From the NCBI RefSeq assembly GCF_019039055.1, contig NZ_JAHOPB010000001.1, forward strand, positions 806,001 through 870,000: a stretch of 64,000 bases of DNA, read 5' to 3'. This stretch comes from Reyranella humidisoli (GTDB lineage: Bacteria > Pseudomonadota > Alphaproteobacteria > Reyranellales > Reyranellaceae). The notes under the pieces are model-generated. The model searched no databases. It saw only the letters and a program-made list of their open reading frames with translations, and was not told the origin of the DNA. Positions 57,395-64,000 of the stretch are shown piece by piece. Within the stretch, counting starts at the first letter, position 1. The number at the start of each line of letters is the position of its first letter. The translations under genes and the position numbers were made by a program.

Positions 57395-58420
57395 TCAGCG
57401 GAATGGGATCGCGTACATCAGGCCGCCGTTGGTCCACAGCGCGTTCTGGCCGCGCTCGAGCTTGAGCGGCGTGGCCGGGCCGACATGGCGGTCGTAGCTC
57501 TCGCCGTAGTTACCGACCTGCTTGATGACGTTGTACATCCACTTCTCGTCGACGCCGACGGCCTTGCCGAAGCCCGGCGTGACGCCGAGGAAGCGCTTCA
57601 CGGCGGGATCCTCGCTCTTCAGCTTCTCGTCGACGTTCTTCGACGTGATGCCCATCTCCTCGGCCTCGATCATGCCCATCAGGGTCCACTTCACGAGGTC
57701 GAACCACTGGTCGTCGCCGTGGCGCACGATCGGGCCCAGCGGCTCCTTGGAGATGCGCTCGGGCAGGATCACATGCTCGCCCTTGCCGGCGAGCTGGCCG
57801 GCGCGCACCGCGGCGAGGCCGGACGCATCGGTCGTGTAGGCGTCGCAGCGACCGGCGGCATAGGCCTGCAGCAGCTCGTCGAGCTTCTCGATCAGCACCG
57901 GCTTGAAGGTCATCTTGTTGGCGCGGAAATAGTCCGCGAGGTTGAGCTCGGTCGTGGTGCCCGGCTGGACGCAGATCGTGGCGCCGTTCAGCTCCTTGGC
58001 GCCCTTGATGTTGCTCTTGGCCGGCACGATGAAGCCCTGGCCGTCGTAGAAGTTGACGCCGGCGATGTTGAAGCCAAGCGAGGTGTCGCGCAGCAGCGTC
58101 TGGGTGGCGTTGCGGGTGATGACGTCGACCTCGCCGGACTGCAGGGCGACGAAGCGCTGCTGGGCGGTGGTCGGGGTGAACTTCACCTTCTCGGCGTCGC
58201 CGAACATCGCGACGGCGATGGCCTTGCAGAGATCGACGTCGAGCCCGGTCCACTTGCCCTGGCTGTCGGCGAACGAGAAACCCGCCAGGCCGGTGTTCAC
58301 GGCGCACTGGACGAAGCCCTTGGCCTTGACCGCGTCGAAGGTCTGGCCGGCCGAAGCCGGGCCAGCGGCCAGCGCCGCGCCCGACAATGCGGCGGCGGCG
58401 ACGATTGATTTGAGTGTCAT
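57395..58420 (-). CDS. General L-amino acid-binding protein (AapJ/BztA-like)
   Basis: The 341-aa periplasmic binding protein has a signal peptide (IVAAAALSGAALAAGPASA). GFSFADSQGKWTGLDVDLCK and VDVITRNATQTLLRD are typical of AapJ. It delivers amino acids to an ABC permease that is not encoded nearby. C-terminal RGQNALWTNGGLMYAIPFR is the AapJ ending. Confidence 0.92.
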   Translation of the reverse strand: MTLKSIVAAAALSGAALAAGPASAGQTFDAVKAKGFVQCAVNTGLAGFSFADSQGKWTGLDVDLCKAIAVAMFGDAEKVKFTPTTAQQRFVALQSGEVDVITRNATQTLLRDTSLGFNIAGVNFYDGQGFIVPAKSNIKGAKELNGATICVQPGTTTELNLADYFRANKMTFKPVLIEKLDELLQAYAAGRCDAYTTDASGLAAVRAGQLAGKGEHVILPERISKEPLGPIVRHGDDQWFDLVKWTLMGMIEAEEMGITSKNVDEKLKSEDPAVKRFLGVTPGFGKAVGVDEKWMYNVIKQVGNYGESYDRHVGPATPLKLERGQNALWTNGGLMYAIPFR

Positions 58421-58474
58421 TGCTGAAGCCCCTGTTTGTCCCAGTAGGCCTCAGCATAGCAAATTACGAGCCGC

Positions 58475-59254
58475 TCAGATGGTGCGTTCGACCATCAGCT
58501 TCTTGATCTCGGCGATCGCCTTGGCCGGGTTCAGGCTCTTGGGGCAGGTCTTGGTGCAGTTCATGATCGTGTGGCAGCGATAGAGCCGGAACGGGTCCTC
58601 GAGATTGTCGAGGCGCTCGCCCTTGGCTTCGTCGCGGCTGTCGGCGATCCAGCGATAGGCCTGCAGCAGGATGGCCGGTCCCAGGTAGCGCTCGCCGTTC
58701 CACCAGTAGCTGGGGCACGAGGTCGAGCAGCAGAAGCACAGAATGCACTCCCACAGGCCGTCGAGCTTGGCGCGCTCCTCCGGCGACTGCAGGCGCTCGC
58801 GCGTCGGCGGCTGGGTCGAGGACTTCAGCCACGGCTCGATCGAGGTGAGCTGGGCGTAGGGCACGTTGAGGTCGGGCACCAGGTCGCGCACCACCGGCAT
58901 GTGCGGCAGCGGGTAGATCTTGATGTCGCCCTTCACCTCGTCGATGAACTTGGTGCAGGCGAGCGTATTGGTGCCGTCGATGTTCATCGCGCACGAGCCG
59001 CACACGCCTTCGCGGCAGGACCGGCGGAAGGTCAGCGAACTGTCGATCTCGTTCTTGATCTTGATCAGCGCGTCGAGAACCATCGGACCGCAGGTGTCCA
59101 TGTCGACTTCATAGGTGTCGACCGACGGGTTCTTCCCGTCTTCCGGGGTCCAGCGGTAGACCTTGAACTTCTTGATGTTCTTGGCGCCCGCGGGTGCCTT
59201 GTAGGTCTCGCCGACTCCGATCTTGGAATTGGCGGGGAGAGCGAACTCGGCCAT
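58475..59254 (-). CDS. sdhB: Succinate dehydrogenase iron-sulfur subunit
   Basis: The 259-aa subunit has the [2Fe-2S] motif [15 protein letters not shown] and the [4Fe-4S] motif [12 protein letters not shown]. The [3Fe-4S] motif is [17 protein letters not shown]. It transfers electrons from SdhA to the quinone site. It is the last gene of sdhCDAB. Confidence 0.97.
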   Translation of the reverse strand: MAEFALPANSKIGVGETYKAPAGAKNIKKFKVYRWTPEDGKNPSVDTYEVDMDTCGPMVLDALIKIKNEIDSSLTFRRSCREGVCGSCAMNIDGTNTLACTKFIDEVKGDIKIYPLPHMPVVRDLVPDLNVPYAQLTSIEPWLKSSTQPPTRERLQSPEERAKLDGLWECILCFCCSTSCPSYWWNGERYLGPAILLQAYRWIADSRDEAKGERLDNLEDPFRLYRCHTIMNCTKTCPKSLNPAKAIAEIKKLMVERTI

Positions 59255-59269
59255 GTCTTCCTCTCGAAC

Positions 59270-61114
59270 TCAGTACACGCGGGCCTTGGGCGGGAACGAC
59301 TGAACGTCGTTGCTCATCGGCTGCAGGTTGACCGGGCGGTAGTCGATCCTGGTCTTGCCGGTCTGCTCGTCGACCCAGACGACCGTGTGCTTCAGCCATT
59401 CCTTGTCGTTGCGGTCCGGGAAGTCCTCCTGCGCATGCGCGCCGCGGCTTTCCTTGCGGTTGGCGGCCGAGCGGATCGTGCCCTGCGCCTGGAGGATCAG
59501 GTTCTCGAACTCCAGCGTCTCCATGAGGTCGGAGTTCCAGATCATCGAGCGATCCTTGACCTTGATGTCGTCCTTGCCGGCGAACACCTTGTCCATGTTC
59601 TCGCAACCCTCGTTCAGGGTCTTGGTCGTGCGGAACACCGCGCAGTCGTTCTGCATGGTCTTCTGCATGGTGGCGCGAAGCTGCGCGGTCGGCGTGCCGC
59701 CGTTGGCGTGCCGCGCCTTGTCGAGGCGGGCGATCGCCTCCTCGCCGGCGCGCGGCATGTCCTTGTGCGGCTGGCCGGGCGTCATCTGCTCGGCGACGCG
59801 GTTGGCGGCGGAGCGGCCGAACACGACCAGTTCGAGCAGGGAGTTGGAGCCGAGACGGTTGGCGCCGTGGACGCCGATCGATGCGGCCTCGCCCAGCGCC
59901 ATCAGGCCCGGAACGACGGTGTTGGGATCGCCGTTCTTCACCGTCATGACTTCGCAGTGATAGTTCGCCGGGATGCCGCCCATGTTGTAGTGGCAGGTCG
60001 GCAGGATGGGGATCGGCTGGCGGGTCACGTCGACGCCGGCGAAGATGCGCGCGGTCTCGGCGATGCCCGGCAGGCGCTCGTGGATGATCTTGGGATCGAG
60101 ATGCTCGACGTGCAGCTCGATGTAATCCTTGTTCGGGCCGCAGCCGCGGCCTTCACGGATCTCGACGGTCATCGAACGGCTGACGACGTCGCGCGAGGCG
60201 AGGTCCTTGGCCGACGGGGCATAGCGCTCCATGAAGCGCTCGCCTTCCGAGTTGGTGACGTAGCCGCCTTCGCCGCGCACGCCCTCGGTGATGAGGCAAC
60301 CCGCGCCGTAGACGCCGGTCGGATGGAACTGCACGAACTCGAGGTCCTGCAGCGGCAGGCCGGCGCGCAGCGCCATGGCGCCGCCGTCACCGGTGCAGGT
60401 GTGGGCCGAGGTCGCGGTCTGATAGACGCGGCCGTAACCGCCGGTCGCCAGCACCACCTTGTGGGCGCGGAAGCGATGGATGGTGCCGTCGTCGAGGTTC
60501 CAGGCCATGACGCCGCGGCAGACGCCTTCGTCCATGATCAGGTCGAGGGCGAAATACTCGATGAAGAACTCGGCGTGGTTCCGCAGCGACTGCTGGTAGA
60601 GCGTGTGCAGGATCGCGTGGCCGGTACGGTCGGCCGCCGCGCAGGTGCGCTGGGCGATGCCCTTGCCGTATTCCGTGGTCATGCCGCCGAACGGGCGCTG
60701 GTAGATCTTGCCCTCGGGCGTGCGGCTGAACGGCACGCCGTAATGCTCGAGCTCGATGATCGCGCCGATGCCGTCGCGGCACATGTATTCGATCGCGTCC
60801 TGATCGCCGAGCCAGTCGGAGCCCTTGACCGTGTCGTACATGTGCCAGCGCCAGTCGTCCGGACCCATGTTGCCCAGCGCCGCCGAGATGCCGCCCTGCG
60901 CCGCCACGGTGTGGCTGCGGGTCGGGAACACCTTGGTGATGCAGGCGGTCTTGAAGCCCTTGTTGGCCATGCCGAAGGTCGCGCGCAGGCCCGCGCCGCC
61001 GGCGCCGACGATGACCACGTCGTATTCGTGATCGATCACCTTGTAGGCGGTGTTGCCGATGTTGATGATTCCAGCGACGGGCGGGTTGCCCTTGCCGTTG
61101 CTCGCCTCGGCCAT
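59270..61114 (-). CDS. sdhA: Succinate dehydrogenase flavoprotein subunit
   Basis: The 614-aa subunit has an FAD-binding [14 protein letters not shown] and the FAD-linked His in [16 protein letters not shown]. Catalytic-site [20 protein letters not shown] and the [15 protein letters not shown] motif are present. It oxidises succinate to fumarate. It starts 4 bp after sdhD. Confidence 0.97.
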   Translation of the reverse strand: MAEASNGKGNPPVAGIINIGNTAYKVIDHEYDVVIVGAGGAGLRATFGMANKGFKTACITKVFPTRSHTVAAQGGISAALGNMGPDDWRWHMYDTVKGSDWLGDQDAIEYMCRDGIGAIIELEHYGVPFSRTPEGKIYQRPFGGMTTEYGKGIAQRTCAAADRTGHAILHTLYQQSLRNHAEFFIEYFALDLIMDEGVCRGVMAWNLDDGTIHRFRAHKVVLATGGYGRVYQTATSAHTCTGDGGAMALRAGLPLQDLEFVQFHPTGVYGAGCLITEGVRGEGGYVTNSEGERFMERYAPSAKDLASRDVVSRSMTVEIREGRGCGPNKDYIELHVEHLDPKIIHERLPGIAETARIFAGVDVTRQPIPILPTCHYNMGGIPANYHCEVMTVKNGDPNTVVPGLMALGEAASIGVHGANRLGSNSLLELVVFGRSAANRVAEQMTPGQPHKDMPRAGEEAIARLDKARHANGGTPTAQLRATMQKTMQNDCAVFRTTKTLNEGCENMDKVFAGKDDIKVKDRSMIWNSDLMETLEFENLILQAQGTIRSAANRKESRGAHAQEDFPDRNDKEWLKHTVVWVDEQTGKTRIDYRPVNLQPMSNDVQSFPPKARVY

Positions 61115-61117
61115 GAC

Positions 61118-61504
61118 TTAGCCTCCGAATCCGATACGCAGGATGGCGACCGCTGCAGCCAACCCGAAGAACACTGCAATGAACTTGACCCCGACGATCA
61201 TCGCCAGCTTGGCGCCGTCGCCGTGGACGTAGTCCTCGATCACGACCTGGATGCCGAGCTGTGCGTGATGAAGGCCGATGACGATGGTGAGGATCAGCAG
61301 CACCATCACGAACGGCGAGCCCATCCAGGCCCGGACCATGCTGTAGTCGGCGCCGCTCAGCATCACCAGCGAGACGGCGAACCAGACGACCAGCGGGATC
61401 AGCGCGACGGCGGTGAGGCGCTGCACCCAAAAGTGATGAACGCCGCTCTTGGCAGAGCCGAGCCCGCGCGCGCGGCTGAGATGACTTCTGAGATCGCTGT
61501 TCAT
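61118..61504 (-). CDS. sdhD: Succinate dehydrogenase membrane anchor subunit
   Basis: The 128-aa protein has three transmembrane helices. GLGSAKSGVHHFWVQRLTA is the typical SdhD opening and the His in LHHAQLGIQVVIEDYVH binds haem b. It forms the quinone site with SdhC. Confidence 0.94.
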   Translation of the reverse strand: MNSDLRSHLSRARGLGSAKSGVHHFWVQRLTAVALIPLVVWFAVSLVMLSGADYSMVRAWMGSPFVMVLLILTIVIGLHHAQLGIQVVIEDYVHGDGAKLAMIVGVKFIAVFFGLAAAVAILRIGFGG

Positions 61505-61514
61505 GGGATGCTCC

Positions 61515-61913
61515 TCAGATCAGCCGCAGGCCGACGATCCACGAGGCGGCCGTCGCCACGAGGGACACCGCCACCACGATCCATCCGCTGCGATAGGCGT
61601 CCTTGATCTCGAAGCCGTAGCCCATGTCCCAGAAAAGATGCCGGATGCCGTTGAACAGGTGGAAGAACAGGCAGAACAGCCAACCTCCCAGCACGAAGCG
61701 GCCGACGATCGATCCGTTGAAGCTCTGGAACATCGCGTAGGTTGGAGCGCTCGCCGCAGCGAACACGACCCAGGTCGCGAGGTAGAGCGCGCCCACCGAC
61801 AAAGCAATGCCGGTCGCGCGGTGCAGGATCGAAAGAACCGAGGTGAGCTGCGGGCGATAGACCTGCAGATGCGGAGAAAGCGGCCGATGCACCGGCCGGT
61901 TGGCAACGCTCAT
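61515..61913 (-). CDS. sdhC: Succinate dehydrogenase cytochrome b556 subunit
   Basis: The 132-aa protein has three helices and opens RPLSPHLQVYRPQLTSVLS, with the Ser-His motif SILHRATGI and FHLFNGIRHLFWD carrying the haem His. ATG 61911-61913 is five codons inside the longest frame and gives the family N-terminus. Confidence 0.95.
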   Translation of the reverse strand: MSVANRPVHRPLSPHLQVYRPQLTSVLSILHRATGIALSVGALYLATWVVFAAASAPTYAMFQSFNGSIVGRFVLGGWLFCLFFHLFNGIRHLFWDMGYGFEIKDAYRSGWIVVAVSLVATAASWIVGLRLI

Positions 61914-61931
61914 CCGTAAAGACCTCAAAAT

Positions 61932-61979
61932 GCCGATATCGGCTGGTGCTGTATGTAGCGTGCAGCCGCATCAAGTCAA
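61932..61979 (-). promoter_or_regulatory. sdhCDAB promoter with palindromic site
   Basis: On the minus strand TTGACT (61974-61979) and TACATA (61952-61957) with 16-bp spacing are a plausible promoter. GCCGATATCGGC (61932-61943), a perfect 12-bp palindrome, lies between it and the sdhC ATG and could bind a regulator. Confidence 0.4.
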
Positions 61980-62049
61980 CGAATGTCGGCGTCGCACGTC
62001 CGGTAAGCCCCGGATTTGCAAGCGGAAATCCGCCTGCCGAGCGGTATCT

Positions 62050-63108
62050 CTATGCAAGGCGCCTGGGCATGAGCACCCAGTAGTCGAGATCGAGCACGAC
62101 CGCGGGATGATACTTGCCGTCCGCACCCTTGCCCGGCCACTCGCCGCACGGGCAGTCCTTCGCGGCAATGCTTCTCATTCGCAAAGCACCAACATCCCGG
62201 CGACCCGGCAGCGGCGCGGTCTCGAGCACCTCCGACCAGGCATAGATGGTGTCACCGCCGAAGGTCGGGCCGACATGGCTGCCGGCGTTGAAGGCGGCGA
62301 CCCGGAAGCCGTTGGCCAACCCATTGAACGACAGCGCCCGCATCAGCGAAATCACGTGGCCGCCATAGGCCAGGCGCCGGCCGAAGCGCGTGTTCTTCCC
62401 GGCGAAGGCGTCGAAATGGACGCGCGCGGTATTCTGGTAGAGCCGCGTCGAGAACATGTGGTCGGAGTCTTCGAGCGTGATGCCGCTCACATGATCGATC
62501 CGCTCGCCCGGCGCATAGTCCTCCCAACGATGCGACGAACCGGCGGCGCCATCGTCGTAGCCGGCAATGGAGAGACCGGCCGGCACGACGAGATCCTCCG
62601 GCTTCACCGCCGGCGCGGTCGTCGGCACGACAGTGGGCTGGACCGGTGCCTGCGGATCGCGCTTGTGCACCATCACCCAGCGCACATAGTCGAGCACCAT
62701 CTCGCCGCGTTGGTTGACGCCGGTGGAGCGCACCCAGACGACGCCGCTCGCCTTGTTGGAATTCTCGCGCAGGCCCAGCACCGTCGAATGCGCCGACAGC
62801 GTGTCGCCGGGATAGACCGGCACCCCCCAGCGGAATTCGGCATAGCCGAGATTGGCGACGGCGTTCAGCGAGATGTCCGGCACCGTCTTGCCGATGACGA
62901 CATGGAAGACGAGAAGGTCGTCGAGCGGGGCGCGCGGCAGGCCGATCCCCTGCGCGAATACGTCCGACGAATTGATGGCGAAGCGCGATCCGTAGAGCGC
63001 GATGTTCAGTGCCGCATCGGCCTCCGTCAGCGTGCGCGGGGTGGCATGGCGGAATTCCTGCCCGACCCGGAAATCCTCGAAGAAATTGCCGTTGCTGGTC
63101 TTGTTCAT
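62050..63108 (-). CDS. MaoC-family dehydratase, mesaconyl-CoA hydratase-like
   Basis: The 352-aa protein has two hotdog domains (about 10-165 and 185-345), with HATPRTLTEADAALNIAL and FGRRLAYGGHVISLMRAL. Length and sequence style fit mesaconyl-CoA hydratase of the ethylmalonyl-CoA pathway. Its ATG overlaps the CitE-like gene's stop (ATGA). Two-domain MaoC proteins also include other acyl-CoA hydratases, so the substrate is inferred. Confidence 0.75.
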   Translation of the reverse strand: MNKTSNGNFFEDFRVGQEFRHATPRTLTEADAALNIALYGSRFAINSSDVFAQGIGLPRAPLDDLLVFHVVIGKTVPDISLNAVANLGYAEFRWGVPVYPGDTLSAHSTVLGLRENSNKASGVVWVRSTGVNQRGEMVLDYVRWVMVHKRDPQAPVQPTVVPTTAPAVKPEDLVVPAGLSIAGYDDGAAGSSHRWEDYAPGERIDHVSGITLEDSDHMFSTRLYQNTARVHFDAFAGKNTRFGRRLAYGGHVISLMRALSFNGLANGFRVAAFNAGSHVGPTFGGDTIYAWSEVLETAPLPGRRDVGALRMRSIAAKDCPCGEWPGKGADGKYHPAVVLDLDYWVLMPRRLA

Positions 63109-63986
63109 GTGCCCGCCTGCAGTTCCTTGATCGCAGAGGCCAGCGCCAAGGCACGCTCGGCCTGCTCGACGTGAAGGTTCTCGATCATGCGTCCGTCGAC
63201 GGTGACGACACCCTTGCCCTCGGCCTGCGCGGCCTTGAAGGCGGTGACGATCTTCGCCGCCATGTCGAGTTCGGCGTTCGAGGGCGCAAACACCTCGTTG
63301 CAGGGCTCGACCTGGCTGGGATGGATCAGCGTCTTGCCGTCGAAGCCCATCTCCAGCCCCTGCTGGCAGACAGCGCGGAAACCTTCGGCGTCCTGGATGT
63401 CGTTGTAGACGCCATCCAGTATGGTGAGGCCGTGCGCACGGGCCGCAAGCATGCCAAGGCCCAGCGCCGTCAGCATCGGCAGGCGCATCGGCGTGTGGCG
63501 CGCGCGCATGTCCTTCACCAGATCGTTGGTGCCCATGATGAACAAAGTGAGCCGCGGATGCGAACCCGCGACTTCTTCGGCGCGCAGGATGCCCCTGGGC
63601 GTCTCCATCATCGCCCAGACCGCCATCGACGCGGGCGCGCCGGCCGCATCGAGCAGGCCGACGACGCTCGCCACCTCGGCCGCGCTCTCGACCTTCGGGA
63701 CCACCACGGCGTCCGCGCCCGATTTTGCGATCGCGGCAATGTCGGCCTTGCCCCAGGGCGTGCCGAGACCGTTGCAGCGGATCGCGATCTCGCGCTTGCC
63801 GTAACCCTTGCTCTGCGCCGCCGCAACGACGTTGGCGCGGGCGGCTTCCTTGGCATCGGGCGCGACCGCGTCCTCGAGATCGAAGATCAGCGCGTCGGCC
63901 GGCAGGGTCCGCGCCTTCTCCAGCGCGCGCGTGTTGGCACCCGGCATGTAGAGAACGCTGCGGCGCGGACGGACGGTCATCGACAT
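63105..63986 (-). CDS. HpcH/CitE-family lyase, malyl-CoA lyase/thioesterase-like
   Basis: The 293-aa TIM-barrel protein has RRSVLYMPGANTRALEKAR and LIFDLEDAVAPDAK (metal-binding Asp/Glu). Also visible are MMETPRGI, MGTNDL and GFDGKTLIHPSQVEPCN. Coupling to the MaoC gene fits the malyl-CoA/beta-methylmalyl-CoA branch. GGGGAG precedes ATG 63986. Confidence 0.8.
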   Translation of the reverse strand: MSMTVRPRRSVLYMPGANTRALEKARTLPADALIFDLEDAVAPDAKEAARANVVAAAQSKGYGKREIAIRCNGLGTPWGKADIAAIAKSGADAVVVPKVESAAEVASVVGLLDAAGAPASMAVWAMMETPRGILRAEEVAGSHPRLTLFIMGTNDLVKDMRARHTPMRLPMLTALGLGMLAARAHGLTILDGVYNDIQDAEGFRAVCQQGLEMGFDGKTLIHPSQVEPCNEVFAPSNAELDMAAKIVTAFKAAQAEGKGVVTVDGRMIENLHVEQAERALALASAIKELQAGT

Positions 63987-64000
63987 CTGAAGGTCTCCCC

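Noticed and set aside
58571-61606. A 1011-codon plus-strand open frame opposite sdhCDAB
   Set aside because: It is antisense to four clearly identified genes; high GC keeps the opposite strand free of stops. The translation is rich in Arg, His, Gly and Val and has no domain pattern.

Overview
The window is about 64 kb of GC-rich, densely coded DNA with genes on both strands. The content points to an alphaproteobacterium: a FixLJ pair with a haem-PAS sensor, a complete ccoNOQP-ccoGHIS cluster, an sdhCDAB operon, polyhydroxybutyrate genes with phaR, and genes resembling the ethylmalonyl-CoA pathway. A Reyranella- or Rhodospirillales-like host is possible, but nothing here fixes the genus.

Positions 1-22.7 kb form a low-oxygen block. 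It holds an NRAMP-related transporter (cut by the window edge), a YbaY-like periplasmic protein, fixJ, fixL, a 71-aa protein, hemN and a universal stress protein. These are followed by a TauE/SafE-DsbD-like membrane protein, a 44-aa membrane peptide, a DUF2189 protein, the cbb3 oxidase operon and its maturation genes. Next come a degraded-looking DUF2252/DUF1622/lipoprotein operon and two divergent membrane-protein operons (BASS-DUF2254 and OMP-VIT-like). Five FNR/FixK-type boxes (TTGA-N6-TCAA or one base off) sit in the promoters of this block, so most of it probably answers to oxygen through FixLJ and an FNR/FixK protein encoded elsewhere.

Positions 22.7-27.9 kb look like a small genomic island. 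An intact tRNA-Arg(ACG) lies at one end and a 38-bp copy of its 3' end (37 of 38 identical) lies at the other, in the same orientation. Between them are a stand-alone A-T-TE nonribosomal-peptide-synthetase-like enzyme, a divergent NDP-forming acyl-CoA synthetase alpha-type protein and a GNAT acetyltransferase. No integrase is visible.

Positions 28-45.9 kb are mixed chromosome: lipoproteins, a DMT exporter, an hsp20-lon operon, an amidohydrolase, an orphan peptide-binding protein, a GNAT, a flavin monooxygenase, an amidase with an AtzG-like small partner, a patatin lipoprotein, an RlmI-type methyltransferase, gamma-glutamyltranspeptidase and a trans-aconitate-methyltransferase-like enzyme.

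Positions 45.9-64 kb are central carbon and storage metabolism: phaB, phaA, a class III-like phaC whose start overlaps an upstream coiled-coil gene by 137 bp, and divergent phaR. A crotonase, a serine hydrolase and an amino-acid-binding protein follow, then sdhCDAB, and finally a MaoC-type mesaconyl-CoA-hydratase-like gene coupled to a CitE/malyl-CoA-lyase-like gene. Acetyl-CoA can be stored as PHB or assimilated, and succinate oxidised. Several composite palindromic intergenic repeats are scattered through the second half.
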